A stretch of DNA of 64,000 bases from Campylobacter blaseri (GTDB lineage: Bacteria; Campylobacterota; Campylobacteria; Campylobacterales; Campylobacteraceae). The notes below the pieces were generated by a model. That model searched no databases and had not been told where the DNA came from. It was given only the letters and a program-made list of their open reading frames with translations. The stretch is from contig NZ_CP053841.1 of NCBI RefSeq assembly GCF_013201895.1, positions 1,827,679 to 1,891,678 of the forward strand. The letters run 5' to 3'. The position numbers and the translations under genes were made by a program. Of the stretch, positions 62,953-64,000 are shown piece after piece; within the stretch, counting starts at the first letter, position 1; every line of letters begins with the position of its first letter.

Positions 62953-63387
62953 TTGAAAAAAATATATGCTTTTTTAATGATCTTAATATTTTGTTCATCA
63001 TCTCTTTTTGCACAAAACAAATATCAAAAATATGTAGAAAAGTGTGAACATGGTGATTCTTGGGCTTGTGCTGAAGTTGGAATGACAAACTATAAGCATG
63101 ATAATTTAGAAGAAGCCTTAATATATTTTGATAAAGGTTGTAAGATTAAGTTTTCAATTGGATGTGAATTAAAAGCATTTTTTAATAAAAGCCAAAAACC
63201 AAAAGAGGCATTTGATGTATTTCAAAGGGCATGTGATAATAATAGCTCATATAGCTGTTTAAATTTAGCTATGATGTATGAGTATGGCGAATATGTTGAA
63301 AAAAACATAACCAAAGCAACAAAACTTTTTTCAAAATCATGTAAATTAGGTGATAAACAGGCCTGTTATTATTTAAATTTAAGATAA
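62953..63387 (+). CDS. Small Sel1-like repeat secreted protein
   Basis: 144 residues from TTG, with AAAGGA upstream. Signal peptide (FLMILIFCSSSLFAQ). About three Sel1-type units with Cys pairs (CEHGDSWACAEVGMTNY, CDNNSSYSCLNLAMMYEYG, CKLGDKQACYYLNLR). Same family as the lipoproteins at 46948-49553 and the relic at 586-991, but with a secretory rather than a lipoprotein signal. Its stop codon abuts the ruvC stop tail-to-tail. No catalytic motif. Confidence 0.85.
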   Translation: MKKIYAFLMILIFCSSSLFAQNKYQKYVEKCEHGDSWACAEVGMTNYKHDNLEEALIYFDKGCKIKFSIGCELKAFFNKSQKPKEAFDVFQRACDNNSSYSCLNLAMMYEYGEYVEKNITKATKLFSKSCKLGDKQACYYLNLR

Positions 63388-63879
63388 TTAAATCTTTGGA
63401 TTATTTTTTAAAAATTTAACCTGATTTGCATGTGTTAGTGCTATTGCTATAGCATCGGTTATATCAAGGGGTTTAATATCTTTTTTAAGCCCTAAAATTC
63501 TTTTAACCATATAAGCAACTTGCTCTTTTGTAGCTTTTGCTTTTCCTGTTACACTTTTTTTAATTTGAAGTGGAGTATACTCATAAAATTCACCATGAAT
63601 TTGAAGTATTTTAAGACTTAAAGCTCCACGAAATTGTGCAAGCTTTAAAACTGTTTTTGGATTAAAAGCAAAAAATATATCTTCTATTACAACTTCATCT
63701 ATTTGATTATTTTTAAAAATTATATCAAGCCCTTCACAAAGTTCTGTTATTTGATAGTTTAAAGTGTTAGGTTTTATCTTAATTAATCCAGCTTCAATTA
63801 ATTTTACATTCACATTATCTTTTTCTATGATTGCATAACCACAGTTATGAGTTCCTGGGTCTATTCCTAAAATTCTCAT
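63388..63879 (-). CDS. ruvC: Crossover junction endodeoxyribonuclease RuvC
   Basis: 163 residues, the usual length. RuvC resolves Holliday junctions. The acidic catalytic residues are visible: Asp7 in [13 protein letters not shown], Glu near 67 in [13 protein letters not shown], and Asp in [15 protein letters not shown] near 139-142. Cytosolic. No neighbouring ruvA/ruvB in view. About 120 bases of AT-rich DNA follow to the window end, carrying an AAAGGA that may serve the next plus-strand gene. Confidence 0.95.
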   Translation of the reverse strand: MRILGIDPGTHNCGYAIIEKDNVNVKLIEAGLIKIKPNTLNYQITELCEGLDIIFKNNQIDEVVIEDIFFAFNPKTVLKLAQFRGALSLKILQIHGEFYEYTPLQIKKSVTGKAKATKEQVAYMVKRILGLKKDIKPLDITDAIAIALTHANQVKFLKNNPKI

Positions 63880-64000
63880 TCATACTCTTTCACTATTATT
63901 CAAGTTCTATTCACATAAATATTAAATTAACTTATAAATTAACTAATATTTTATCATATTTAGGGTAAAATATTAGATGTAATTATTGTAAAGGATTTTA

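Noticed and set aside
1..64000. CRISPR arrays, insertion sequences, prophage or rRNA
   Set aside because: I looked for regularly spaced repeats, transposase-like motifs, phage structural genes and rRNA stretches and saw none.

Overview
This window looks like part of the chromosome of an anaerobic or microaerophilic Campylobacter. The inference rests on a very AT-rich base composition, SecG next to Frr, a cluster of overlapping genes (RNase HI, RNase III, chorismate synthase), anaerobic C4-dicarboxylate carriers (DcuC and a DcuB-like protein), Cys-rich Sel1-repeat proteins, a PEB1-like binding protein and a poly-G tract inside a coding region. I see no rRNA, CRISPR array, prophage or insertion sequence. 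There is one tRNA gene, with a CAT anticodon.

Layout. 1-1040: the edge of a membrane-protein gene and a decayed Sel1-repeat gene. 1.0-8.3 kb: an iron alcohol dehydrogenase diverging from an operon for peptide and amidated amino acid breakdown (two M20 amidohydrolases, PepE, DcuC, PepT). 8.5-14.3 kb: a Cache-type two-component system, then DsbL/DsbI diverging from the arylsulfate sulfotransferase AssT. 14.6-24.2 kb: transporters, a KefF/KefC pair, a broken two-gene unit with a GIY-YIG-like nuclease, an LTA-synthase-like enzyme, and the tRNA. 24.3-39.1 kb: housekeeping genes (primase, RNase H, RNase III, AroC, SecG, Frr), SodB, carbonic anhydrase and an MscS channel, together with a phase-variable-looking amino-acid binding protein. 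39.1-44.6 kb: a five-gene operon of a TonB-dependent barrel, a Tat-exported binding protein, an ABC permease and ATPase, and NnrS. Its promoter has an FNR-like site and a long palindrome. 44.6-45.4 kb: coding relics. 45.4-52.9 kb: Tpx, a zinc metallopeptidase, a duplicated pair of Sel1-repeat lipoproteins, and a p-cresol methylhydroxylase-like operon. 53.0-57.1 kb: a copper-binding-peptide (bufferin/HvfABC-type) biosynthesis operon fused to a two-component system. 57.3-64 kb: IlvD, an unusual DcuB with an inserted domain, a Na+/H+ antiporter with its start codon inside a hairpin, ThyX, a Sel1-repeat protein and RuvC.

How it fits together. The cell appears to export or exchange C4-dicarboxylates (DcuC, DcuB) while degrading peptides, which suits amino-acid-fuelled fumarate respiration. 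AssT with DsbL/DsbI and the p-cresol methylhydroxylase pair both act on phenols in the periplasm. The strongest candidate for an under-described system is the operon at 53.0-57.1 kb. It makes a small secreted peptide with nine Lys-Cys-Gly triplets, the DUF692 enzyme and DUF2063 partner that modify such peptides, a DoxX membrane protein and a co-transcribed sensor/regulator pair. The second is the FNR-box/palindrome-controlled TonB-ABC-NnrS operon, whose substrate I cannot assign.
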